Source: JANNNF01 sp963772935 (lineage in GTDB: Bacteria; Pseudomonadota; Alphaproteobacteria; Rhodobacterales; Rhodobacteraceae). Taken from it: a DNA stretch of 64,000 nucleotides. Positions within the stretch are counted from its first letter, which is position 1. Every line of letters starts with the position of its first letter. The notes under the pieces were generated by a model, which saw nothing but the letters and a program-made list of their open reading frames with translations, did not search any database and had not been told where the DNA came from. The position numbers and the translations under genes are program-made. This document shows, one piece after another, positions 52,944-60,772 of the stretch. The DNA is taken from assembly GCA_963772935.1 (NCBI GenBank), contig CAVYZK010000001.1, positions 124,001-188,000 on the forward strand, given 5' to 3'.

Positions 52944-53840
52944 TCAGGCTGCGCGGCTTCGGGCCAGCACGTTCGCCATCGTCTGTCCCATGGCCGAGGG
53001 GTTGGGGGCGACAGTGATCCCGGCGGCTGAAAGGATTTCGACCTTCTCTTGCGCGCTTTCCCCAAAGGCGCTGACGATGGCGCCTGCATGGCCCATCTTG
53101 CGGCCCTTGGGCGCCGAAAGCCCGGCGATGTAGGCCACGACAGGCTTGCGCATCTTGTCGCGCACGAAGGCTGCGGCATCGGCCTCTTGCGGGCCGCCGA
53201 TTTCGCCGATCATCATCACGGCATCGGTTTCGGGGTCCGCCTCGAACAGTTCCAGAATGTCGCGGAAGCTGGACCCGTTGATCGGATCGCCGCCGATCCC
53301 CACCGAGGTGGAAACTCCGATCCCCAACGCTTTCATCTGGGCTGCCGCCTCATAGCCCAGCGTGCCCGACCGACCCACGATGCCGATCCGTCCGGGCATG
53401 TAGATATGCGGCGGCATGATCCCCATGAAGCCCCGGCCGGGTGAGATGATCCCGGCGCAGTTCGGCCCGATCAGCCGCATCTTGCGGCTTTCCGGATAGC
53501 GCCGCAAAAAGCGTTTGACCCGCATCATGTCTTGGCTGGGGATACCGTCTGTCACACAGACAGCGGTCTTGATCCCGGCATCTGCGGCCTCCATGATCGC
53601 GTCTGCCGCGAAGGGCGGCGGCACAAAGATCAGGGTGGCCTCGGCCCCCACCGCTTCAACTGCTTCGCGCACGGTGTTGAAAAGCGGGCGGTCCAGAATG
53701 GTTTCGCCGCCCTTGCCCGGCGTGACGCCGCCCACGACATTGGTGCCATGCTGGATCATATCAGCGGCATGAAAGCTGCCGATGCGGCCAGACATGCCCT
53801 GCACGATGACGCGGGTCTGTTCTGTGATAAGAATGGCCAT
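52944..53840 (-). CDS. mtkB: Malate--CoA ligase (malate thiokinase) subunit alpha
   Basis: 298 residues of the succinyl-CoA synthetase alpha family. The N-terminal CoA-binding Rossmann domain reads VIVQGMSGRIGSFHA and GVTPGKGGETILDRPLF; the phospho-His is at about 251 in KMGHAGAIVSAFG. Succinyl-CoA synthetase alpha is the alternative, but the operon with mcl and serine-glyoxylate aminotransferase and the MtkA-like beta subunit indicates ATP-dependent malyl-CoA formation in the serine cycle. GGAGGA precedes the ATG. Last gene of its operon. Confidence 0.88.
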   Translation of the reverse strand: MAILITEQTRVIVQGMSGRIGSFHAADMIQHGTNVVGGVTPGKGGETILDRPLFNTVREAVEAVGAEATLIFVPPPFAADAIMEAADAGIKTAVCVTDGIPSQDMMRVKRFLRRYPESRKMRLIGPNCAGIISPGRGFMGIMPPHIYMPGRIGIVGRSGTLGYEAAAQMKALGIGVSTSVGIGGDPINGSSFRDILELFEADPETDAVMMIGEIGGPQEADAAAFVRDKMRKPVVAYIAGLSAPKGRKMGHAGAIVSAFGESAQEKVEILSAAGITVAPNPSAMGQTMANVLARSRAA

Positions 53841-53851
53841 GGTGTCCTCCT

Positions 53852-55036
53852 TCAGGCCACTTTGTGCGCGGCAGTTTTGGGGCGTGAGGCAACCGCAGCG
53901 GCAGCAGCCTCGGCAAGCGTATCGGCAGAGATCAGCGGCAGACCGGAGGTGTCGATGATGGCCTTGCCTTCCTCGACATTGGTGCCCGCCAGTCGCACAA
54001 CGACCGGAATGGTCAGGCCGACCTCTTGGTAGGCCTGCACCACACCTTGGGCGACCCAGTCGCAGCGGTTGATCCCGGCAAAGATGTTCACAAGAATGAC
54101 GGAAACATTGCCATCGGCCAGCACGGTACGAAAGGCGCGCACCACACGCTCGGGCGAGGCACCGCCGCCGATGTCCAGAAAGTTCGCAGGCTCGCCCCCG
54201 GCCAGCTTGATCATGTCCATCGTGGCCATGGCGAGGCCAGCACCGTTGATGATGCAGCCAATGTCGCCGTCGAGCCCGACATAGGACAGGCCATGGTCGC
54301 CCGCCGTGCTCTCGCGTGGGTCTTCCTGGCTGCGGTCGCGCAGTTCGGCAATCTGAGGCTGGCGGAACAGCGCGTTGGTGTCGAAGCTCATCTTGGCATC
54401 CAGCGCCACCAAGTCGCCGGATCGGGTGATGACCAGCGGGTTGATTTCGACCATGACCGCATCCAGATCGCGGTAGGCGCGGTAGCAGGCGCGCAGGGTG
54501 GTGACCATCTGCGCCACCTGACCGCCTTTCAAACCAAGCTGAAACGCCAATTCGCGGGCCTGAAATTCCGACAGGCCCACCGCAGGGTCGATGGTCATGC
54601 GGCGCAGGCTGGCGGGGTCGCTGTCGGCGAGGTCTTCAATCTCCATCCCGCCGTGGGCCGAGGCCACGATCATGATGCGTTCCGATTTCCGGTCGAGGAC
54701 GAAGCCAAGGTAAAGCTCCTGCGCGATATCCGAGGCGCCTTCCACCCACACCCGGTAGACACCTTTGCCATTGGCATCGGTCTGCTTGGTGACCAATTGT
54801 TTGCCGAACAAGGTGGCGGCAAAGGCATGGACCTCGTCCGGCGTCTTGCACAGCTTGACCCCCCCTGCAGCGCCCCGGCCGCCAGAGTGGATTTGCGCCT
54901 TGACCACCCAGGCGCTGCCCCCCAGTTCCCGCGCGCGGTAGCCTGCCTGCTCGGGGCTGTAGGCCAGCCCGCCGCGCGGCACAGGCACGCCAAAACGGGC
55001 AAGGATTTCTTTGGCCTGATATTCGTGAATGTCCAT
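53852..55036 (-). CDS. mtkA: Malate--CoA ligase (malate thiokinase) subunit beta
   Basis: 394 residues. The ATP-grasp domain starts MDIHEYQAKEILARFGV, with VVKAQIHSGGRG, and the C-terminal ligase domain has GCIINGAGLAMATMDMIK, FLDIGGGASPERV and VNIFAGINRCDWVAQG. The last block (NRCDWVA where SucC has a different sequence) is, as I recall, characteristic of methylotroph MtkA. It joins malate and CoA with ATP hydrolysis. It ends 11 bases before the alpha subunit gene. Confidence 0.9.
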   Translation of the reverse strand: MDIHEYQAKEILARFGVPVPRGGLAYSPEQAGYRARELGGSAWVVKAQIHSGGRGAAGGVKLCKTPDEVHAFAATLFGKQLVTKQTDANGKGVYRVWVEGASDIAQELYLGFVLDRKSERIMIVASAHGGMEIEDLADSDPASLRRMTIDPAVGLSEFQARELAFQLGLKGGQVAQMVTTLRACYRAYRDLDAVMVEINPLVITRSGDLVALDAKMSFDTNALFRQPQIAELRDRSQEDPRESTAGDHGLSYVGLDGDIGCIINGAGLAMATMDMIKLAGGEPANFLDIGGGASPERVVRAFRTVLADGNVSVILVNIFAGINRCDWVAQGVVQAYQEVGLTIPVVVRLAGTNVEEGKAIIDTSGLPLISADTLAEAAAAAVASRPKTAAHKVA

Positions 55037-55110
55037 CTTTCCCCCGCACCCGAAATGTTTTTAAAGAATTCCGAAGCTTGCCGTTTTGAGTTTTTGCAGA
55101 AAATCGGTAG

Positions 55111-56049
55111 CTATCTGGCGGCGATTGCATCCGCCAAAACCAGAACGTTCATCGCCATCCGCTCGGAGGCCGCATCAATCATCCGGCCGTCCAACTGAGC
55201 CGCTCCCTTGCCCATAGACTCGGCCTTGCGCAGTTCCTCGATGATGCGGCGTGCCCGGGTCACCTCGGCTTCGGGGGGCGAGAACACCTCGTTGGCCAAT
55301 GTGATCTGCGATGGGTGGATTGCCCATTTCCCCTCGCATCCCAACGCCGCAGCCCTGCGGGCACCGTCCTTATAGCCTTCAGGGTCGCTGAAATCGCCAA
55401 ATGGCCCGTCAATCGCCCGCAAACCATAGGCCCTGCACGCCACCACCATGCGGTTGATCGAGGCATGCCATTGGTCGCCCGGATAATGCGGATTGAGCCC
55501 GCCGATATTGGTGGTCCGCGCCCGCATCGAGGCCGCAAAATCCGCCACGCCAAAATGCAACGCCTCCAGCCGCCCGCCGAACTGCGCGATGGCCTCGACA
55601 TTGGCCATGCCAAGGGCTGTTTCGATCAAGGCCTCCAACCCGACGCGGGTGGCATGGCCTTTGGCCTGTTCGATCTGATTGACCATGGCCTCGACCATGT
55701 AAAGATCGCCAGTCACGCCGACCTTGGGCACCAGTAACGTGTCCACCCGGTCGCCTGCCTGCTCCATCACGTCAACCACGTCGCGGTACATATAATGGGT
55801 GTCCAGCCCATTGATGCGCACCGAAACCGTCTTGCCCTTGGCCCGCCAGTCGATGTCGTTGAGCGCCTGAATCGCGTTCTTGCGGGCTTGTTCCTTTTCC
55901 GAGGGTGCGATGGCATCCTCCAGATCCAGAAACACATAATCCGCCGGACCCTCTGCCGCCTTGTCGATCATCGTCGGGTTAGAGGCCGGAACCGCCAGTT
56001 CCGACCGTTGCAAACGCGCCTTGCGCATGGGGTGAAGGGTGTGGCTCAT
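55111..56049 (-). CDS. mcl: L-malyl-CoA/beta-methylmalyl-CoA lyase (HpcH/HpaI-CitE family)
   Basis: 312 residues from the ATG at 56049 with AGGAG upstream. RSELAVPASNPTMIDKA, the metal-binding Glu/Asp in VFLDLEDAIAPSEKEQAR, VRINGLDT and FGVADFAASMRA are typical of malyl-CoA lyases. It cleaves malyl-CoA to acetyl-CoA and glyoxylate with Mg2+. Its position after serine-glyoxylate aminotransferase and before mtkAB gives a complete malate-to-glyoxylate plus acetyl-CoA segment of the serine cycle. It may also act in the ethylmalonyl-CoA or 3-hydroxypropionate-type assimilation common in this family of bacteria. Confidence 0.92.
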   Translation of the reverse strand: MSHTLHPMRKARLQRSELAVPASNPTMIDKAAEGPADYVFLDLEDAIAPSEKEQARKNAIQALNDIDWRAKGKTVSVRINGLDTHYMYRDVVDVMEQAGDRVDTLLVPKVGVTGDLYMVEAMVNQIEQAKGHATRVGLEALIETALGMANVEAIAQFGGRLEALHFGVADFAASMRARTTNIGGLNPHYPGDQWHASINRMVVACRAYGLRAIDGPFGDFSDPEGYKDGARRAAALGCEGKWAIHPSQITLANEVFSPPEAEVTRARRIIEELRKAESMGKGAAQLDGRMIDAASERMAMNVLVLADAIAAR

Positions 56050-56071
56050 CTGGGGCTCCTGATATTGCGAA

Positions 56072-57268
56072 CTATTCTGCGGCGATCCGGGCGGCTTGCG
56101 GTGAAGACAGGGCGTAGACCTCTTGCGCTGCCGCAACACCGGACCCAAACCGGACCTGTGCCCCTGCCGCCACCAGCGACAGTTCGGCCAAGGCGATCGC
56201 CGTCAGACACATGCCTTCGTTGCTGTCGCCAATATGCCCGATGCGGAACACCTTGCCCGCCAGCGGCCCGAGGCCCGAGCCGAACGACGCGTTGTATCGG
56301 TCATAGGCGATGCGGATCACGTCGCGCGCATCCACCCCCGCTGGCGTGCGGATCGCGGTGACAGTGTCCGAATAAAGCGAGGGGCTTTCGGCGCACAATT
56401 CCAGTCCCCAGGCCTGCACCGCTGCCCGTACCCCCGCCGCCAGACGGCAGTGGCGGGCGATGATGGTGTCGAACCCTTCGTCCAGCATGCGGTCCAGCGC
56501 GGCGCGCAAACCGTGCAGCAGTTGCACCGGCGGAGTATAGGGGAAATAGCCGGTCTCATTGCCGCTGACCTGATCACTGAAGTCAAAGTAAGCCCGCCGC
56601 ATGGTTGCGGTCTCGCTGGCCTTCATCGCCTTTTCACTGACCCCCAGAATACCCAGACCGGGCGGCAGCATCAGGCCCTTCTGGCTGCCGGTCACCGCCA
56701 GATCGACGCCCCAATCGTCCATCTCGAACGGCAGGCATCCGATGGACGACACGCCATCGACAAACAGCAGCGCCTCATGAAACGCTTCGTCCATCACCCG
56801 GCGCACGGCGGCGACGTCGGACGTCACGCCGGTTGCCGTTTCGTTGTGGGTCACGAAAACCGCCTTGATCTCACCCTTGCTGTCCGCACCCAGCTTGCGG
56901 GCGAATTCGCTGATCGGCGCGCCTGCGCCCCAAGGCAAGTCGATCAATTCTACAGTCAGGCCAAGCCGCTGCGCCATCTGCGCCCAAAGGACGGAAAACT
57001 GGCCATGCCGCGCCATCAGCACCCGGTCGCCCGGCGACAGAGTGTTGGTGATCGCGGCCTCCCACGCCCCGGTGCCAGAGCCGGGGAACAACAGCACCTG
57101 ACCTTTGGCCGTGCGAAACAGACGCTTGAGGTCGGCAAATATCCCCATGTTCAAGGCCCCGAAATCATGCGCCCGGTGATCTTGCATGGGCACGTTCATG
57201 GCCTGCCGCACCGTTTCGGGCACGTTGGTCGGGCCGGGAATGAACAAATGATTGATGCCGGTGCGCAT
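56072..57268 (-). CDS. sga: Serine--glyoxylate aminotransferase
   Basis: 398 residues from the ATG at 57268 (AAGGAGG upstream). Class-V PLP aminotransferase: NHLFIPGPTNVPETVRQAM at the N terminus, THNETATGV, the DGVSSIGCLPFEMDDW segment with the PLP Asp, and Schiff-base Lys197 in VTGSQKGLMLPPG. It transfers the amino group of serine to glyoxylate, making hydroxypyruvate and glycine. First gene of the sga-mcl-mtkA-mtkB operon; a palindrome-rich promoter is shared with the divergent ScfR-type regulator. Confidence 0.92.
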   Translation of the reverse strand: MRTGINHLFIPGPTNVPETVRQAMNVPMQDHRAHDFGALNMGIFADLKRLFRTAKGQVLLFPGSGTGAWEAAITNTLSPGDRVLMARHGQFSVLWAQMAQRLGLTVELIDLPWGAGAPISEFARKLGADSKGEIKAVFVTHNETATGVTSDVAAVRRVMDEAFHEALLFVDGVSSIGCLPFEMDDWGVDLAVTGSQKGLMLPPGLGILGVSEKAMKASETATMRRAYFDFSDQVSGNETGYFPYTPPVQLLHGLRAALDRMLDEGFDTIIARHCRLAAGVRAAVQAWGLELCAESPSLYSDTVTAIRTPAGVDARDVIRIAYDRYNASFGSGLGPLAGKVFRIGHIGDSNEGMCLTAIALAELSLVAAGAQVRFGSGVAAAQEVYALSSPQAARIAAE

Positions 57269-57349
57269 GGTGGCCTCCTTGGTTGAGAGGCACCATTCGC
57301 ACCGCTTCAAATTTATGCAAAATGAAAACAAGTTTCGCTGTGAGTGCGA

Positions 57350-57387
57350 GAATTTACAGAATTACAATTATGTAATATTGTAAATTC
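57350..57387. promoter_or_regulatory. Nested inverted repeats in the sga/ScfR divergent promoter
   Basis: An AT-rich patch contains three concentric inverted repeats: GAATTTAC (57350-57357) with GTAAATTC (57380-57387), TTACAAT (57362-57368) with ATTGTAA (57377-57383), and ATTAC (57361-57365) with GTAAT (57372-57376). It is 82 bases upstream of sga and 27 upstream of the regulator. It is a good candidate for the regulator's own operator. Confidence 0.65.
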
Positions 57388-57414
57388 AGCAAACCCTGAA
57401 TTCTGTGCGATGCC

Positions 57415-58812
57415 ATGCAAAAGACCTTCATCGGCCCCCATCTGCGCCGCCTGCGGCTGGACCGTAAAGAGACCCAAGGCACCATGGCCAAGGCGCTTGG
57501 CATCAGCGCCTCTTATGTTAACCTTCTGGAAAACAACGAAAGATCGGTGTCAGTCCAGGTTCTGCTGCGCCTGTTCGAGGCTTATGGGGTCGAATGGCGC
57601 GACATTGCCGACGAAGATGGCACGGCGCAGCTTTCCGATCTGCGCGCGGTGATCCATGATCCTTTGTTCTCGCAGACCCGCCCCGATTTGCCGCAATTGC
57701 GGGCCGCACTGGTCCATTCGCCGGGGCTGGTGCAAAGCTTCATGACACTTTACCGCAGCTATCAGGTTGTCTCGGATCAGCTTTTGTCACTGACCGAACG
57801 GGGTGACACTCAGACCTCGGCTTCGCCCGAAGCGGCGGTGCATGATGTTTTTCGCCGCAACCGCAATCACTTTCGTGAACTGGAGGAGGCCGCCGAAGCC
57901 TTTTGGCCCGCCCCTCTGGTCGAACGTGACGAGATCTATGTCACCCTCAAGCGCCGTCTGCGCGACAACCTCGGCGTCACGGTCCGGCTGTGCCGGGTCG
58001 AGGATTTGCCCGGGGCTCTGCGCCAATACGACGAGGCCCGCCGCGAAATCCTGCTGTCAGAGGCACTGGATCAGCCCAACCGTACCTTTCAACTGGTGCA
58101 TATGGCGGGGCTGCTGGAACAACGCAGCTTGCTGGACAGCGTAATCCAACGCAGCGGCATTCTTGAGGCGCGCGGGATCGCCCGGCTCAGGGTGGAGCTT
58201 GCGAATTACTTCGCAGCCGCCGTCCTGATGCCCTACGCGGATTTCCTGGCTGAGGCTCGTGCCTCGAAATACGACTTCGACCATATCGCAACCCGCTATG
58301 GCGTCAGCTTTGAACAGGCCTGTCATCGCGCAACCACTTTGCAACGCGAAGGTGCCCAGGGCGTGCCCTTCTTCTTTTTGCGCATCGACAAGGGCGGCAA
58401 TGTCACCAAGCGATTCAACGCCACCGACTTTCATCTGGCCGAATACGGCGGTGCCTGCCCCAGGCTGGATGTACACACGTCGTTCCGCACACCCGACCGC
58501 ATCATGCCGCAGTTTGTAGAGATGCCCGACCGCAGCCAGTTCTTCGTGTTTTCCCGCACCGTAGACCGCCCGACATGGGCGCGCCACGCGCAGGACAATC
58601 GCCTTGCCGTGGCGATGGGTTGCGCTGTCCAGTACGCGCCGGAAATCGGCTATGCTGAAAGTTTTTCAATGTCGGACGCCCGGATGACTCAGATCGGTAT
58701 CAACTGCCGCATCTGTCCTCGTTCCAATTGCGACCAGCGCGCCCATCAGGCGGTGATCCTGACGCAACCAGTCGATGCTCTGCGCCGCGGGGTCACCCGG
58801 TACGACGTCTGA
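57415..58812 (+). CDS. ScfR/RamB-type short-chain fatty acyl transcriptional regulator (XRE HTH, IrrE-like domain)
   Basis: 465 residues. The XRE helix-turn-helix is at about 7-62 (LRLDRKETQGTMAKALGISASYVNLLE in two parts). The central IrrE-like domain is at about 180-310, with VELANYFAAAVLMPYADFLAEA. The HExxH zinc site is not seen (HMAGLLEQ at that position), so peptidase activity is unlikely. The C-terminal DUF2083-like region ends with a Cys cluster (INCRICPRSNCDQR). Relatives (RamB, MccR) sense acyl-CoA status and control acetate, glyoxylate and methylcitrate genes. It diverges from the serine-cycle operon. Confidence 0.9.
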   Translation: MQKTFIGPHLRRLRLDRKETQGTMAKALGISASYVNLLENNERSVSVQVLLRLFEAYGVEWRDIADEDGTAQLSDLRAVIHDPLFSQTRPDLPQLRAALVHSPGLVQSFMTLYRSYQVVSDQLLSLTERGDTQTSASPEAAVHDVFRRNRNHFRELEEAAEAFWPAPLVERDEIYVTLKRRLRDNLGVTVRLCRVEDLPGALRQYDEARREILLSEALDQPNRTFQLVHMAGLLEQRSLLDSVIQRSGILEARGIARLRVELANYFAAAVLMPYADFLAEARASKYDFDHIATRYGVSFEQACHRATTLQREGAQGVPFFFLRIDKGGNVTKRFNATDFHLAEYGGACPRLDVHTSFRTPDRIMPQFVEMPDRSQFFVFSRTVDRPTWARHAQDNRLAVAMGCAVQYAPEIGYAESFSMSDARMTQIGINCRICPRSNCDQRAHQAVILTQPVDALRRGVTRYDV

Positions 58813-58863
58813 AAGGCCAGCGAAGGCCCCGCCACTGGTGCAACGGGCCCCAACGCCGCTTTG

Positions 58864-59844
58864 CTACTTCTGCGAAACGCCAGACTGAAGCTCGATCTGT
58901 TTCCACACAGCGATTTCATCGACCTGCGTGAATTCCTTCTGCAACCCCCACGGGCCCCATTCCGCATGGGTGATGCCCATCACATGCACCTCGGCACCGC
59001 TTGGCGCACCAAAGCGGCCATACCCGTCATGTTGGCCATCCAGGCTCCAGCGCACGGCAGCGCGGGGAGGGCGGCCCTGTTCTTCCATGCCGATGACATG
59101 GTGGATGGCAAAGCGGGCTTGTGGAAATGAAGACCGCAGACCCATCCATGCCTCCTCAGCAAAGGCAGGCGACCAGCCGCCACGCCCACCCGCATGTTCA
59201 ACCCGGACCGCGCGGTCATAGGTGCGGGCAATGACCGCCATGTCCTTATTCATGATGCTGGTCAGGATATCGGCCAACTGCCCGCCCCGCGCATGGTCAT
59301 TGCCGCGCAAGACGTAGGGGCCGGGGCGGTCCTGACCCGGGGTGAAGGGGCGTTTGGCCTGATCCGGTCCACCCTCGGCCAGAATCTGGTCGCGCGCAAA
59401 GCTGCGCGGGTCGTACCCCAGTTGCATGACAATCGCCGAGGTATCAAAAACCAGCCATTCATCGTCGAACACCCCATCGGTCACCGCGCAATCGGCAATG
59501 CAACGGGCGAAATAGGTCCGGCCCGACGGTGGGCCAAAGGCACCGTGGCCGGTCTGTGTGCCGGTGATCACGGTGCGGTGCGACGACAGATAATGGCTGT
59601 CGTCCCCGCCCGACCAGATCACATCTTCGGCCAGAATCCGCAGGTTGGGAAAGGCCGCCATCTTGGCCAGCGTGTCGTCCATCACGGCCTGATTGCCAAC
59701 TTTGATCCCGCCCGCCCCGCGCACCACGATATCGGGCGCGTAACAGGTGTTCAGCAGATGGATGCCACGATCCTCCCAGATTTCCTTGGTGATACCGATG
59801 ATGAAATCGGGAAAATCCCGCCATTTCGTGCCAAAATTGCGCAT
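58864..59844 (-). CDS. Tandem SnoaL-like (NTF2-fold) ester cyclase family protein
   Basis: 326 residues from the ATG at 59844 (ACGGAGG upstream). Two NTF2/SnoaL-type domains in series are visible. The first is at about 5-155, with IWEDRGIHLLNTCYAPDIVVRG and ADCAVTDGVFDDEWLVFD. The second is at about 185-315, with YDRAVRVEHAGGRGG and VMGITHAEWGPWGLQKEFTQVDE. Catalytic roles in this fold vary (polyketide cyclase, isomerase, dehydratase), and none can be assigned. It is downstream of the DeoR gene on the same strand, with a palindrome matching the one upstream of deoR between them, so both are likely under DeoR control. Confidence 0.82.
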   Translation of the reverse strand: MRNFGTKWRDFPDFIIGITKEIWEDRGIHLLNTCYAPDIVVRGAGGIKVGNQAVMDDTLAKMAAFPNLRILAEDVIWSGGDDSHYLSSHRTVITGTQTGHGAFGPPSGRTYFARCIADCAVTDGVFDDEWLVFDTSAIVMQLGYDPRSFARDQILAEGGPDQAKRPFTPGQDRPGPYVLRGNDHARGGQLADILTSIMNKDMAVIARTYDRAVRVEHAGGRGGWSPAFAEEAWMGLRSSFPQARFAIHHVIGMEEQGRPPRAAVRWSLDGQHDGYGRFGAPSGAEVHVMGITHAEWGPWGLQKEFTQVDEIAVWKQIELQSGVSQK

Positions 59845-59898
59845 GATGCCTCCGTTTTGCAAAAGGTGGCGCAAGCCGGATCAGGCTGCAAGCTAAAA

Positions 59899-59914
59899 AT
59901 GACCGTTCGGTCAT
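59899..59914. promoter_or_regulatory. Putative DeoR operator, downstream site
   Basis: ATGACCG-TT-CGGTCAT, a perfect 7-bp inverted repeat, overlaps the end of the DeoR gene and lies 55 bases upstream of the SnoaL gene start. The first twelve bases recur at 60676. Confidence 0.6.
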
Positions 59915-60675
59915 AACCTTGCGATCTCGACCTTCGCCCCAGCAGCCTCGACCGCCCGCCGCAAGGCTTGGGGCATGGCGTCGGTCACGATCCGAGACAC
60001 TTCATCCAGCGGCGCAACCGCGAAAACTCCCGGACGGCCCATCTTGGAACTGTCGGCCAAAATCGTGACGCGGCTGGACTGCCGGGCCATCGCGCGGGCG
60101 ATCTCGGCCTCTTGCGGGTCGATGTCCATCGCGCCGTCCGGCGTCACAGCGGCAACGGTCAGAATTGCCTCCGCCGCATGCAACTGCCCGATCTGCGCCA
60201 GCGCCATCGCGCCGAGGGATTCGCGCCCGGCCCCCCGGAACTCTCCACCGATCAGAATAACCCGGGCGCCTTCTGCCCGCTCGGCAAGGCTGGCGATCTC
60301 TGCCGAGTTTGTTATTATAATCAGTCCTTTGACACGAGACAGTTCTTCCGCCAGATAGATCGTCGTCGTGCCCGTGTCGATGAACAGGCTGTCGCCCGGT
60401 TTCAGCCCTGCGGCCACATGGCGGGCGATGGCGCGCTTGGCGGCCACTTGGGCCTGAAGGCGCTGGTTGAAGGGGTCTTCAACGGCAGAAAGCAGCGGCA
60501 GCGCCAACGCACCGCCATGCACCCGCCGCAAGCGACCGGCCTTGTCCAGAAAGGCCAGGTCGCGACGGGTTGTCTCACGGCTGGCCCCCGTCTGGCGGGC
60601 AATGTCTTCGACCTCGATCCGCAAGCCTTGGGCGGTACGGGCCAAGATCAGGTCGTGGCGTTCACTGGGCTTCAT
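59911..60675 (-). CDS. DeoR family transcriptional regulator
   Basis: 254 residues from the ATG at 60675. The N-terminal HTH (about 4-57) reads RHDLILARTAQGLRIEVEDIA and ASRETTRRDLAFLDKAGRLRRVHGGA, the DeoR signature. The C-terminal sugar-phosphate sensor has LFIDTGTTTIYLAEEL and ITNSAEIASLAE, then SSKMGRPGVFAVAPL. Such regulators are usually repressors released by a sugar or polyol phosphate. It diverges from an FAD-oxidoreductase/kinase operon; palindromes ATGACCGTTCGG lie at both of its ends. Confidence 0.92.
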   Translation of the reverse strand: MKPSERHDLILARTAQGLRIEVEDIARQTGASRETTRRDLAFLDKAGRLRRVHGGALALPLLSAVEDPFNQRLQAQVAAKRAIARHVAAGLKPGDSLFIDTGTTTIYLAEELSRVKGLIIITNSAEIASLAERAEGARVILIGGEFRGAGRESLGAMALAQIGQLHAAEAILTVAAVTPDGAMDIDPQEAEIARAMARQSSRVTILADSSKMGRPGVFAVAPLDEVSRIVTDAMPQALRRAVEAAGAKVEIARL

Positions 60676-60691
60676 ATGACCGTTCGGGCAA
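60676..60691. promoter_or_regulatory. Putative DeoR operator, upstream site
   Basis: ATGACCGTTCGGGCAA shares its first 12 bases with the perfect palindrome at 59899. It is directly adjacent to the DeoR start codon, between deoR and the divergent FAD-oxidoreductase operon, so it could block both promoters. Confidence 0.55.
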
Positions 60692-60772
60692 AATGGTTGA
60701 CGAAAGAGGCAAGGCTTGCTACCGAAGATCACGAAAACACAGACCGCTTGTCCGGTCAATCGGAAGGCCAGA

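Noticed and set aside
52944..55036. Succinyl-CoA synthetase sucCD
   Set aside because: Operon partners (sga, mcl) and MtkA-specific C-terminal block favour malate thiokinase; sucCD is usually with mdh/sucAB.
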